Shown piece after piece: positions 27,182 to 35,697 of a stretch of DNA of 64,000 nucleotides (within the stretch, counting starts at the first letter, position 1; each line of letters begins with the position of its first letter). A program made the position numbers and the translations under genes. This DNA comes from Mediterranea massiliensis (GTDB lineage: Bacteria > Bacteroidota > Bacteroidia > Bacteroidales > Bacteroidaceae). Under the pieces are notes generated by a model. That model was not told the DNA's origin, did no database searches, and worked only from the letters and a program-made list of their open reading frames with translations. The DNA lies in contig SUXZ01000001.1 of NCBI GenBank assembly GCA_015060685.1, positions 283,709-347,708 on the forward strand, written 5' to 3'.

Positions 27182-27747
27182 AAGAGGATTGGAAACCGGG
27201 GACAATGATTTATCCCTTGCCGGCGGTGATGGTGAGCTGCGGTAGCACGCCCGATGAGTATAACATCCTTACCATTGCCTGGACTGGTACCATCTGCACC
27301 AATCCGCCCATGTGCTACATCTCGGTGAGGCCCGAACGCCATTCGTACGACATCATCAAACGGAACATGGAGTTTGTCATCAACCTCACCACCAAAGAGC
27401 TGGCAAAGCAGACCGATTGGTGTGGTGTGCGCTCGGGAAAGGATTACAATAAATTCGAAGAGATGGGATTAACGCCCGGCAAGTGTAGTGTGGTAAGCGC
27501 ACCGCTTATCGAGGAATCGCCCTTGTGCATAGAATGCCGCGTGAAGGAGATTGTATCGCTTGGCTCGCACGACATGTTCATTGCCGAAGTGGTGAATGTG
27601 CGTGCCGATACCGACCACCTGAACGCCGAAACCGGCAAGTTGGAATTGGCCGAAACAAACCCCTTGGTGTATGTTCACGGAGGATATTACGAACTGGGCG
27701 AAAAGATTGGCAAGTTTGGCTGGAGTGTAGAAAAGAAAAAGAAGTAG
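27178..27747 (+). CDS. Flavin reductase family protein
   Basis: 189 residues, FMN-binding split-barrel fold of the flavin reductase/DIM6 type. Visible features are [14 protein letters not shown] at the start, [31 protein letters not shown], and [11 protein letters not shown]. Such proteins bind FMN and reduce flavin or act as small oxidoreductases; the physiological substrate is not evident. It overlaps pyrI by 4 bp and is followed by a PorT-like gene after 6 bp, giving a compact four-gene unit with pyrBI. The link to pyrimidine synthesis is unexplained. Confidence 0.88.
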   Translation: MKEDWKPGTMIYPLPAVMVSCGSTPDEYNILTIAWTGTICTNPPMCYISVRPERHSYDIIKRNMEFVINLTTKELAKQTDWCGVRSGKDYNKFEEMGLTPGKCSVVSAPLIEESPLCIECRVKEIVSLGSHDMFIAEVVNVRADTDHLNAETGKLELAETNPLVYVHGGYYELGEKIGKFGWSVEKKKK

Positions 27748-27753
27748 GCCGAA

Positions 27754-28497
27754 ATGATGCGTAGAGTGATTGCCATACTTTTGATGCTGGTTGCGTTGCC
27801 CGCCTTTGCACAACAACGCGACTTAAAAAATTATGCCGGCGACAAGAAGGTGAACTTCGGCATCAAGGGTGGTTTCAACTCGTCGCTAATGATTATCCGC
27901 GACCTTACCGTAAACGGCAAAGCCATCAGCGACGTTCAAAACGAATATAAGTTGGGCTACTTTGCCTCGTTGTTCATGCGCATCAATTTCGACAGGCACT
28001 TTCTTCAACCGGAGTTGTCGTACAACATCAACCGGTGTGAAGTACACTTCACCGAGCCGGCCGCCGAGGGCGACTTATCACAAACCGCACGCCAATGTGC
28101 CATTTCAAGCCGCATCAGCTGCATTGAGCTACCCATTCTTTACGGCTATAACTTCATGAAAGAGGGCCCCTATCAGATGGCGGCCTTTGGCGGGCCGACG
28201 TTCAGATACATTTGGGACAAGCACTCGCGCAACAACTACAAGAACTTCCATCAAATGAACATCGAAGAGGAACTCTATCCCCTCAACGCCAGCTTTACAC
28301 TGGGGGTGGCCGTCACCATCTCGCGCGTGTTTTTCGATTTCCGCTACGACATCGGCCTGCACAACATTTCAAAAGAGTTAAGCTATGAGCCGGCCACTTA
28401 TGACGGAGGCGAACAAAGCAGCTCGGACAAGCAAAACCAACTACATTTTCATCGCAATTACAACACGCTGAGTTTCTCGTTAGGACTATACTTTTAA
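27754..28497 (+). CDS. PorT-like outer membrane beta-barrel protein
   Basis: 247 residues. Signal peptide ending in LPAFAQQ. The mature part has alternating amphipathic strands (KVNFGIKGGFNSSLM, FLQPELSYNIN, IELPILYGYNF, YQMAAFGGPTFRYIW) and ends in NTLSFSLGLYF, a classic outer membrane terminal Phe strand. It resembles the PorT/OMP_b-brl_2 group. Porphyromonas PorT belongs to the type IX secretion machinery, but many PorT-family proteins have no such role and no other T9SS gene is seen here, so I claim only the barrel family. Last gene of the pyrBI unit. Confidence 0.82.
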   Translation: MMRRVIAILLMLVALPAFAQQRDLKNYAGDKKVNFGIKGGFNSSLMIIRDLTVNGKAISDVQNEYKLGYFASLFMRINFDRHFLQPELSYNINRCEVHFTEPAAEGDLSQTARQCAISSRISCIELPILYGYNFMKEGPYQMAAFGGPTFRYIWDKHSRNNYKNFHQMNIEEELYPLNASFTLGVAVTISRVFFDFRYDIGLHNISKELSYEPATYDGGEQSSSDKQNQLHFHRNYNTLSFSLGLYF

Positions 28498-28559
28498 ACA
28501 ATTTGCATTTTGTAAGGCAAAAAACACATTTACCTATCAAATTATTCAGTTTTTTGCCG

Positions 28560-28567
28560 TAACTTTG
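28560..28567 (+). promoter_or_regulatory. -7 box of glyA
   Basis: TAACTTTG, exact TAnnTTTG match, 45 bp before the glyA ATG. Confidence 0.55.
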
Positions 28568-28611
28568 CGAACTGAAATCAGAAATAATCATAAACATCAT
28601 AAAAACGAATC

Positions 28612-29892
28612 ATGAAAAGAGACGATTTGATTTTCGACATCATCGAAAAAGAACATCAACGCCAACTGAAAGGCATTGAACTTATTGCATCAGAAAACTT
28701 TGTAAGCGAACAAGTTATGCAAGCCATGGGCTCATGCTTGACTAACAAATATGCCGAAGGTTATCCGGGCAAGCGCTACTATGGCGGTTGCGAAGTGGTT
28801 GACCAAAGCGAAACCATCGCTATCGAACGCATCAAGCAAATATTCGGTGCCGAATGGGCAAACGTGCAACCACACTCGGGCGCACAAGCCAATGCTGCCG
28901 TTTTCCTGGCCGTATTGAATCCTGGCGATAAATTCATGGGCTTGAACCTGGCTCATGGTGGTCACCTCTCACACGGTTCGTTAGTGAACACATCGGGTAT
29001 TATTTATACTCCTTGCGAATATAACTTGAATCAAGAAACCGGACGCGTTGATTACGACCAAATGGAAGAGGTTGCACTTCGCGAACAACCCAAGCTTATC
29101 ATCGGTGGCGGCTCGGCCTACTCTCGCGAATGGGATTACAAGCGCATGCGCGAAATTGCCGACAAGGTGGGCGCTATCCTGATGATCGACATGGCTCACC
29201 CCGCCGGTTTGATTGCCGCTGGCGTGTTGGACAACCCCGTGAAGTATGCTCACATCGTTACTTCTACTACCCACAAGACACTTCGTGGTCCTCGTGGCGG
29301 TATCATCCTGATGGGTAAAGACTTCCCCAACCCATGGGGCAAGAAGACTCCTAAGGGCGAAATTAAGATGATGTCTCAATTGCTCGACTCGGCCGTTTTC
29401 CCAGGTATTCAAGGTGGCCCATTGGAACACGTTATTGCCGCAAAAGCTGTTGCCTTTGGCGAAATTCTTCAACCCGAATGGAAAGAATATGCCACTCAAG
29501 TACAAAAGAATGCCAAGGTGTTGGCCGAAGAGTTGGTTAAACGCGGTTTCAGTATCGTAAGTGGCGGTACAGACAACCACTCAATGTTGGTTGACCTCCG
29601 CTCTAAGTATCCCGACTTGACCGGTAAGGTTGCCGAAAAAGCACTTGTATCGGCCGACATCACCGTGAACAAGAACATGGTGCCATTCGATAGCCGCTCG
29701 GCTTTCCAAACTTCAGGTATCCGTTTGGGTACTCCAGCCATCACTACTCGTGGTGCCAAGGAAGACCTCATGGTAGAGATTGCCGAAATGATTGAAACTG
29801 TTCTCTCTAACGTTGACAACGAACAGGTGATTGCCGATGTTCGCGCCCGCGTTAACAAGACTATGGAGAAATATCCTATCTTTGCATATTAA
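28612..29892 (+). CDS. glyA: Serine hydroxymethyltransferase
   Basis: 426 residues, normal length. Interconverts serine and glycine with transfer of a one-carbon unit to tetrahydrofolate, using PLP. Motifs: [10 protein letters not shown] near the N-terminus, [29 protein letters not shown], and the PLP-binding Lys222 in [12 protein letters not shown]. It has its own promoter box and a terminator. It feeds the same one-carbon pool as fhs elsewhere in the window. The codon pattern with many T-ending codons hints at high expression. Confidence 0.97.
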   Translation: MKRDDLIFDIIEKEHQRQLKGIELIASENFVSEQVMQAMGSCLTNKYAEGYPGKRYYGGCEVVDQSETIAIERIKQIFGAEWANVQPHSGAQANAAVFLAVLNPGDKFMGLNLAHGGHLSHGSLVNTSGIIYTPCEYNLNQETGRVDYDQMEEVALREQPKLIIGGGSAYSREWDYKRMREIADKVGAILMIDMAHPAGLIAAGVLDNPVKYAHIVTSTTHKTLRGPRGGIILMGKDFPNPWGKKTPKGEIKMMSQLLDSAVFPGIQGGPLEHVIAAKAVAFGEILQPEWKEYATQVQKNAKVLAEELVKRGFSIVSGGTDNHSMLVDLRSKYPDLTGKVAEKALVSADITVNKNMVPFDSRSAFQTSGIRLGTPAITTRGAKEDLMVEIAEMIETVLSNVDNEQVIADVRARVNKTMEKYPIFAY

Positions 29893-29915
29893 TCCATAAA
29901 TATTTGTTTGAATAT

Positions 29916-29957
29916 AAGGAGTTGAAGACAGAGTTTATCTGCTTTAGCTCCTTTTTA
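29916..29957 (+). terminator. Terminator of glyA
   Basis: AAGGAG (29916-29921) pairs with CTCCTT (29948-29953), with further internal pairing (GAAG/CTTT, CAGA/TCTG), followed by T residues. Confidence 0.7.
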
Positions 29958-29983
29958 CTTTAACTACTAAACGACTTACTACA

Positions 29984-30625
29984 ATGATTAAAGCAGCACT
30001 ATTCGATTTCGACGGCGTAGTGGTGGACACCGAACCGCAATATAGCCTTTTCTGGCACCGCATGGGTGTGGAATACATTCAGAAAGAAGATTTGGAAATT
30101 TTGATTAAAGGACAAACACTGACCTATATTTTCAACACCTACTTCCCCGGCATGGAGAAAGAACAAGCCGAAATTACACAACAGCTCAACGAGTTTGAAA
30201 GCAACATGCAATACGATTACATTGCCGGCTTTGAAAAGCTTATCGGCGAATTGCGGGCAAATGGCGTGAAGACAGCTATTGTTACCAGCTCGAACGACAT
30301 TAAAATGCAGGCCGCCTATCGGGCACATCCCGAATTAAAGGTGCTTTTCGATGCTATTCTTACCTCGGAAGACTTCAGCGAATCCAAGCCCTCGCCCGAA
30401 TGCTATCTGACGGGCATGAAACGTTTGGGCGCCACCCCCGAGACAACCGTGGTATTCGAGGATTCGTTCAATGGCCTAAAGGCAGGAAAGGCCTCCGACG
30501 CGCTTGTCATAGGCCTCTCTACCACTAATAAGAAAGAGAGCATCGAAGTGTTGTGTCATACTGTTGTGCCCGACTTCACACATCTCAACCATGCCCTTCT
30601 TGAAAAACTGAATGCCACTCGCTAG
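29984..30625 (+). CDS. HAD-family hydrolase (beta-phosphoglucomutase/phosphatase-like)
   Basis: 213 residues. HAD motif I is FDFDGVVVDTEP (nucleophile Asp in DFDG), motif II is VTSSND, and motif III/IV runs through SKPSPECYLTGMKRLG and VVFEDSFNGLKAG. A helical cap sits after motif I (class C1 cap), as in beta-phosphoglucomutases and sugar phosphatases. The substrate cannot be assigned. Convergent with the zinc dehydrogenase gene, only 6 bp apart, with no obvious terminator between. Confidence 0.9.
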   Translation: MIKAALFDFDGVVVDTEPQYSLFWHRMGVEYIQKEDLEILIKGQTLTYIFNTYFPGMEKEQAEITQQLNEFESNMQYDYIAGFEKLIGELRANGVKTAIVTSSNDIKMQAAYRAHPELKVLFDAILTSEDFSESKPSPECYLTGMKRLGATPETTVVFEDSFNGLKAGKASDALVIGLSTTNKKESIEVLCHTVVPDFTHLNHALLEKLNATR

Positions 30626-30631
30626 TAGCTA

Positions 30632-31648
30632 TCAAAACTCCACCAAGATGCGGAATACCTTTTGCGGTTGGGCCGCCCACTCGCTCAGCGCCGTTTCCGC
30701 CTCTTCGGGTTTCACAATCTTGCTGATAAACTTGCTATAGGGGAAGTTGTTTTGATTCAAGTAGTTGATTACCGCACGGAAATCTTCGGGAAGCGCATTG
30801 CGCGAGCCGCGAATAGTGAGCTCTTTCTGCACGAATAACTTGGTTTGGAAAGAAACCTCCGACTTCGCATAGCCGATGTACACCACCCGGCCGGTGAACG
30901 ACACCTCGTCGATGGCCATGTTATAGGTCATCGGATTGCCCACCGCCTCAATCACCACATCGGCACCAAAGCCTTGCGAGATGCGCATCACTTCGTCGTG
31001 TACATTGGTTGTTTTCGAGTTGATGACATACTTGGCGCCTACCTCCTTGGCCAAGGCCAGTTTCTCGTCGTCCAAATCCACGGCCACCACGGTTGCCCCA
31101 CGAAGAGCGGCACGCACTACGGCACCCAAGCCCACCATGCCACACCCAATCACCATCACAATGTCGTTGTCCACCACACACGCATTGCTCACCGCATGGA
31201 AGCCCACACTCATCGGCTCGATGAGCGCACAATCGCGCGTGCTCATGCCATCGGCAGGAATCACTTTTTGCCAGGGCAAGGCAATGTACTCGCACATGGC
31301 GCCGTTGCGTTGAACGCCCAGCGTTTCGTTGTGTTGACACGCGTTGTATCGGCGATTACGACACGATGCACACTTGCCGCAATTGGTATATGGGTTTACC
31401 GTAACCACTTGTCCGATAGCGAGGTTATCGGGTACTTGTTCACCCTTTGCTTCAATCACTGCTCCCACTTCGTGGCCCGGCACAACGGGCATCTTCACCA
31501 TGGGATTCTTACCTAAAAAAGTATTCAAATCGGAGCCACAAAAGCCCACATATTCTATCTTCAGCAACACTTCATCGGGTTGAAGCGCTGGCTTCTCCAC
31601 GTCCAGAATCTGCACTTTCTCGGGAGACACTATTTGAACAGCTTTCAC
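30632..31648 (-). CDS. Zinc-dependent polyol/aldonate dehydrogenase (LgoD-like)
   Basis: 338 residues, medium-chain alcohol dehydrogenase. Catalytic zinc ligands are Cys37 (GFCGSD) and His59-Glu60 (PGHE). The structural zinc site has Cys90, 93, 96 and 104. A Rossmann motif is at IGCGMVGLG (about 168-176). The segment KELTIRGSRNALPEDF resembles E. coli L-galactonate dehydrogenase LgoD and other sugar-acid or polyol dehydrogenases (comparison from memory). It closes a leftward cluster with an aldo/keto reductase and a lactonase-type amidohydrolase, consistent with oxidation of an L-aldonate to a keto-acid. The substrate is inferred, not shown. Confidence 0.88.
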   Translation of the reverse strand: MKAVQIVSPEKVQILDVEKPALQPDEVLLKIEYVGFCGSDLNTFLGKNPMVKMPVVPGHEVGAVIEAKGEQVPDNLAIGQVVTVNPYTNCGKCASCRNRRYNACQHNETLGVQRNGAMCEYIALPWQKVIPADGMSTRDCALIEPMSVGFHAVSNACVVDNDIVMVIGCGMVGLGAVVRAALRGATVVAVDLDDEKLALAKEVGAKYVINSKTTNVHDEVMRISQGFGADVVIEAVGNPMTYNMAIDEVSFTGRVVYIGYAKSEVSFQTKLFVQKELTIRGSRNALPEDFRAVINYLNQNNFPYSKFISKIVKPEEAETALSEWAAQPQKVFRILVEF

Positions 31649-31689
31649 TTGAAAAATTAAAAATTAAAAGTTAAAAATCAAGTCTATAT

Positions 31690-32613
31690 TCATTCAGACA
31701 TATTCTTTATATACGGCAACTCTACCAAGTCTTCGAAGCCATAGAATTGCTCGGCATTCTTGCCCAGGAACATCGCCTTCTCGTCATCGGAGAGCTCGTT
31801 GTTTTTCAGCACAAAGTCGTACGACATGCGATAAGTGATGGCCGTGATGGTTCGCGGATAATCGGAGCCCCACATCAGCTTTTCCATGCCCACCAAATCC
31901 GCCGCTCGCCGTATGGCCTTTACTGCGCCATGGAACGGGTAGAATTCGTCGTTGAACAACCAGGTGATGCCGCCCGACTCGATAAACACATTCTTGTATC
32001 GCGCCAGCTTGATTTGCTCTTCCCAGTTGGGGCGCGTTACCATGCCGAAGTGTCCGATGGCTATCTTCAGGTTTGGATAGGTTTGCGCAATCTCCTTCAT
32101 CTCGCCCACTTGCGTGTCGCCATCGGCCAAGTCAATCGAAAGGATGGCCCCTTTCTCCTCCATCAGGGCAAACATCTGCATCATTTCGTCGCTTGTCAGG
32201 CTAACGCGTCCTTCGGGCAACAACAGGCGTTGAGCCGGTATCTTTATGGCGCGAAAACCCTTGTCGAGCAACTCCTTGGCTTGCGGCAAGAAGTCGGGCT
32301 TGCGAAACTCGCACATGCCACACACAAAGAAGCGATTGGGATAGCGTTGCGCCACCTCTTGCAAGTAATCGTTTTGAATACCATCGATAAACTCTTGCGT
32401 GATGACCGCCGCCGACACTTGTGCATAATCCATGTTCGAGAGGAACACCTCGGCACTATTTACGCCGTCCACCATGAATGGCGGCACCATTTGGCGCACC
32501 TCGCCCATGAACAGCGAACGGCCGTTTTCCAATGTGCGGATAGGCATGCCATCCACCACCGTGTCTTGCTTCAGCCACAAATGGGCATGTGCATCAATAA
32601 TCCTGTAATCCAT
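31690..32613 (-). CDS. Amidohydrolase-2 family protein, probable sugar lactonase
   Basis: 307 residues. Metal ligands begin with His9 and His11 in DAHAHLW. Further marks of the family are RAIKIPAQRL, AIGHFGMVTRP and MWGSDYPRTI, where His and Asp are the distal ligands. Members of this group (COG3618) include L-fucono-1,5-lactonase and L-galactono/rhamnono-lactonases. It sits 12 bp after an aldose dehydrogenase-like gene, which would supply a lactone, and 41 bp before a zinc dehydrogenase gene that could take the opened acid. Function inferred from family and context. Confidence 0.85.
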   Translation of the reverse strand: MDYRIIDAHAHLWLKQDTVVDGMPIRTLENGRSLFMGEVRQMVPPFMVDGVNSAEVFLSNMDYAQVSAAVITQEFIDGIQNDYLQEVAQRYPNRFFVCGMCEFRKPDFLPQAKELLDKGFRAIKIPAQRLLLPEGRVSLTSDEMMQMFALMEEKGAILSIDLADGDTQVGEMKEIAQTYPNLKIAIGHFGMVTRPNWEEQIKLARYKNVFIESGGITWLFNDEFYPFHGAVKAIRRAADLVGMEKLMWGSDYPRTITAITYRMSYDFVLKNNELSDDEKAMFLGKNAEQFYGFEDLVELPYIKNMSE

Positions 32614-32625
32614 ATCGCGAATGGT

Positions 32626-33558
32626 TTACGAGTTTGCCCAGCTGACACGTTGCTGGTCGCCGATAATCTCCTGCACCTCTTTCACCAGTTGCCAGTCGAT
32701 AGGCTCTTCGATGTAGGCAATGTTCTTTGCCACATTCACCGGATTGGCCGAGCTGAACAAGGTTGTGGCAATGCGCGGATTGCTCACGGCATATTGGATG
32801 GCCAGTTTCTCGATGGGATAGCCTTTGCTTTCGCAATGCTTCACCGCCTTTTTGCAAGCCTCTACCAGCGGTTTTGGAGCCGGATGCCAATCGGGAATGC
32901 CGCGTTGCGAGAGCAAGCCCATGGAGAGAGGCGATGCGTTGATAACACCAATGCCGCGCTCTTCGAAGTAGTCGAGGAAGTCCACCAGCTTGTCGTCGTT
33001 CAAGCAATGATGGCAGAAGTTCAGCACCGATTCCACTGTGCCCGCCGGGCTATGGTCGATGACCCACTTCAAGTTTTCCAGTTGCAAATCGGTGATGCCC
33101 ACATGCCCCACTACACCCTTTTCGCGCAGGGCCACCAGTGCCGGCAATGTTTCGTTCACCACCTGGTTCAAGTCAGCAAACTCAATATCGTGTACATTAA
33201 TCAAATCGATATACTCCACATTCAGGCGCTCCATGCTCTCGTACACGCTTTCGGTGGCGCGTTTACCTGAATAATCCCACGTGTTCACGCCATCCTTTCC
33301 ATAGCGGCCCACTTTCGTAGAGAGGATATACTTCTCTCTTGGAAGCTGTTTCAACGCCTTTCCCAGTACGGTTTCCGCCTTGTAGTGTCCGTAATAAGGC
33401 GACACGTCGATAAAGTTCATACCCTTTTCGATGGCCGTAAACACCGCCTCGATAGCCTCGTTCTCTTTAATTTGATGAAAAACGCCACCCAATGATGATG
33501 CGCCAAAACTAAGGTTCGAAACCTTTAATCCAGTTTTTCCTATTTCGTGAAAATCCAT
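32626..33558 (-). CDS. Aldo/keto reductase, L-galactose/L-fucose dehydrogenase-like
   Basis: 310 residues. The AKR tetrad is visible: Asp51, Tyr56 (DVSPYYGH), Lys82 (STKVGRYG) and His123 (INVHDIEF). The sequence DVSPYYGHYKAETVLGKAL and the HDIEF segment resemble the plant/bacterial L-galactose dehydrogenase and D-threo-aldose (L-fucose) 1-dehydrogenase group, which oxidise the sugar to its lactone. Cluster position directly before a lactonase-like gene supports that role. Upstream is an 85-bp heptamer-repeat spacer and then the GH97 gene, so it may be co-transcribed with GH97. Confidence 0.88.
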   Translation of the reverse strand: MDFHEIGKTGLKVSNLSFGASSLGGVFHQIKENEAIEAVFTAIEKGMNFIDVSPYYGHYKAETVLGKALKQLPREKYILSTKVGRYGKDGVNTWDYSGKRATESVYESMERLNVEYIDLINVHDIEFADLNQVVNETLPALVALREKGVVGHVGITDLQLENLKWVIDHSPAGTVESVLNFCHHCLNDDKLVDFLDYFEERGIGVINASPLSMGLLSQRGIPDWHPAPKPLVEACKKAVKHCESKGYPIEKLAIQYAVSNPRIATTLFSSANPVNVAKNIAYIEEPIDWQLVKEVQEIIGDQQRVSWANS

Positions 33559-33567
33559 GTTATTTAG

Positions 33568-33643
33568 TGATTAGCGATTAGTGATTAGTGATTAATGATT
33601 AGCGATTAGTAATTAGTAATTAGTGATTAGCGATTAGTGATTT
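33568..33643. repeat. Heptamer GATTAGT/GATTAGC tandem array
   Basis: About eleven consecutive 7-bp units (GATTAGT, GATTAGC, AATTAGT, GATTAAT) fill the spacer between the GH97 and aldo/keto reductase genes and touch the GH97 stop region. All three frames are rich in TAG/TAA/TGA. Same unit as the pyrB-pyrI spacer. Confidence 0.85.
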
Positions 33644-35539
33644 ATTCAATTCCACCACAAAGCCGCCTCTTGGCAAGAGTTCAATCTGACTGAAGAGATT
33701 GGCGGGTGTAGAAACAATATGCTCGAATGTCCAAGGTTTTTCTTTGCTATCGCCGTCCTTGAAGATGAGCACATCATATTCGCCATCAGCCAGGAAGCTC
33801 CAGTCAAGGTTGACGATGTTGTTTTCATCCTTGCCATTGATGCCCGCCACATACCACTTGTCGCCGCTTTGACGAGCCATTACAACGTGATCGGCCGGAT
33901 AGCCGGTAACCAACTTAGTATCATCCCAAGTAGTTGGCAAGTTGCTCAAGAAGTTTTGCACGGCACCCGGTTGTGCCAGGTAGCTTTCCGGGCGGTCGGC
34001 CAAGTGTTGCAAGGCCGATTCGAAGAGCACCGTCAGCGCCAGTTCGTGGCCATTCGATGTGATGTGCGGATGTTGCGAGTCCGAGAAAGTACAAGGTGTA
34101 TAGTCCATGGGCCCGATAACGTTGCGGGTAAAGGGCAGTGTGGCGTTGTGGGCAGCGGCACGCGGTGTAAGCACCGGTGCATTGTTATACCACTCGGCAC
34201 CATATACAGCCTCTACCGACATCAAGTTGGGATACGTGCGTTGCCATCCGCGTGGAATGGCTGCGCCGTGGAAGTTCACCAATAATTTATGCTTGGCGGC
34301 ACACTCCAGCAGGTCGATGCAGTACTCCATCGTCTCCTGCAAGTCGCCCGCAAAGAAGTCAATCTTCACGCCGGCCACGCCCATATCTTCCAGCCATTGG
34401 AATTCCTTTTCGCGTTTTTCGGGGTCGTTCAGGCGTTCATGAGGGCCCGGTGCTCCCCAATCCTTAATCCACGCCGTAGAAGAGTTGTACCAGATAAGCG
34501 GTTTCACGTCGCACTTCTTGGCATAGGCAATGGCATCCTCAATGTCTCCGCCGTTGGCCATCTCGTCCCATTCGGCATCAATCAGCACGTATGGCAACTT
34601 CATCTCCACCGCCATGTCGATGTATTTCTTCACGATTTGGTAGTCTTTCGAGCCGTGGTTGTAGGCCCAGTAAATCCACGACACGCTTCCCGGTTTAATC
34701 CAGCCGGTGTCGCCGATGCGGTTTTCGGGGCTCACGTCAGTAATCAGTGTCGATTCCACCACATCCGCCAGCGAGCCGATGATGGCCACACGCCAGGGCG
34801 ATGTCCAGCTGCCCGCTACGACCTTTTCGTTTTTGTCCATGGTCACCTTGTAGTCGGTCACCTGCTCCTTGTTCACCAGGAACGATGCGCTATGCATGCG
34901 CTCTATGCCCGCTTCCGAGAGCAACATCCACACCCCTTCGGCAGGCTGTATCAGTGCCGGATAGCCCCATTGCTGCTGCACGCGGTTTCTGCCGGGCGCC
35001 ATCTTTCCGGTGGTGCTTTCCGGATAGAATCCCTCATATCCCTGGTCGTAAGTCTGAATCCATCGTTTCTGTCCCTCGGGGATGCGATACGTAGTCAGCT
35101 CTTCGCGAATCACGCTGTTCTCCACGTCGGGAATCTCGTATCGGAACGCCACGCCGTCGTCATAGAGGCGGAACACCATGCGCACCTCTTTCTGCAGGCT
35201 GTCGGTAAAGATATAGGTGCAGACTTTCGCTTCGCTGCTGCAAATCTTTCTCTTACCGGCCGGCATGGTGTACGAGTTTTTAATCACTTCGCCCGTCTCC
35301 ACCTTTTTCAGCTTCAGCTGTTTGCCTTGTCCGTTGTCGGCCAGTATGCCCACCGCCGGCATGTCCAGCACCAGGCAGGTGCCGTCAGCTTGTCTATACG
35401 AAATTTTAAAGGCATGCTTCACGTCGTTGTCGCCCACATAGTCCAGCAAGATTTTGCCGTTCAGAGAGGTCTGCTCCTTCACATTGCCGCAAGCGCATAG
35501 CAGCAGGGCAGACAGCAAAAATAAGAGTTTGTTTTTCAT
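33620..35539 (-). CDS. GH97 glycoside hydrolase, retaining alpha-galactosidase-like
   Basis: 639 residues with a lipoprotein-type signal (LLLCACGN, lipid Cys about 17). An N-terminal beta-super-sandwich precedes a TIM barrel (VSWIYWAYNHGSKDY onward). In GVAGVKIDFFAGD, Asp394 falls where retaining GH97 enzymes (the BtGH97b type) carry their nucleophile, and Glu443 in LMSVEAVYG fits the acid/base; inverting SusB-type alpha-glucosidases lack this Asp. So an alpha-galactoside or related beta-L-arabinopyranoside substrate is likelier than starch. Own -7 box upstream. It heads the cluster of sugar dehydrogenase, lactonase and zinc dehydrogenase. Confidence 0.88.
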   Translation of the reverse strand: MKNKLLFLLSALLLCACGNVKEQTSLNGKILLDYVGDNDVKHAFKISYRQADGTCLVLDMPAVGILADNGQGKQLKLKKVETGEVIKNSYTMPAGKRKICSSEAKVCTYIFTDSLQKEVRMVFRLYDDGVAFRYEIPDVENSVIREELTTYRIPEGQKRWIQTYDQGYEGFYPESTTGKMAPGRNRVQQQWGYPALIQPAEGVWMLLSEAGIERMHSASFLVNKEQVTDYKVTMDKNEKVVAGSWTSPWRVAIIGSLADVVESTLITDVSPENRIGDTGWIKPGSVSWIYWAYNHGSKDYQIVKKYIDMAVEMKLPYVLIDAEWDEMANGGDIEDAIAYAKKCDVKPLIWYNSSTAWIKDWGAPGPHERLNDPEKREKEFQWLEDMGVAGVKIDFFAGDLQETMEYCIDLLECAAKHKLLVNFHGAAIPRGWQRTYPNLMSVEAVYGAEWYNNAPVLTPRAAAHNATLPFTRNVIGPMDYTPCTFSDSQHPHITSNGHELALTVLFESALQHLADRPESYLAQPGAVQNFLSNLPTTWDDTKLVTGYPADHVVMARQSGDKWYVAGINGKDENNIVNLDWSFLADGEYDVLIFKDGDSKEKPWTFEHIVSTPANLFSQIELLPRGGFVVELNKSLIANH

Positions 35540-35577
35540 ATCAATTGGTCTTAGAATAATTATTCAACACGATGCTA

Positions 35578-35585
35578 CAAAAGTA
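35578..35585 (-). promoter_or_regulatory. -7 box of the GH97 cluster
   Basis: Minus-strand TACTTTTG, exact TAnnTTTG match, 39 bp before the GH97 start codon. Confidence 0.55.
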
Positions 35586-35621
35586 AGGAAAAAATCCGAA
35601 TATCCGCACATCTGCCACATA

Positions 35622-35661
35622 TTAAATAAAAGGCTGCACCAAGATTTCTCCCGATGCAGCC
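35622..35661 (-). terminator. Terminator of the vWA gene
   Basis: GGCTGCA (35632-35638) pairs with TGCAGCC (35655-35661). On the minus strand the stem is followed by TTTTATTTAAT. It separates the vWA gene from the GH97 cluster. Confidence 0.8.
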
Positions 35662-35697
35662 CCATCCGCCTATAAATCCCCCTTTGGCAGATAGCGT

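Noticed and set aside
27754..28497. Claim of a type IX secretion system from the PorT-like gene
   Set aside because: PorT-family barrels are widespread, and no other T9SS component or C-terminal sorting domain was seen in the window.
31747..33270. 507-codon plus-strand open frame crossing two minus-strand genes
   Set aside because: It spans the lactonase and aldo/keto reductase genes, is His/Leu-rich with no recognisable motif, and both opposite genes have complete catalytic motifs.
33568..33643. Heptamer array considered as a CRISPR array
   Set aside because: There are no spacers; the units are contiguous 7-mers and no cas genes are near.
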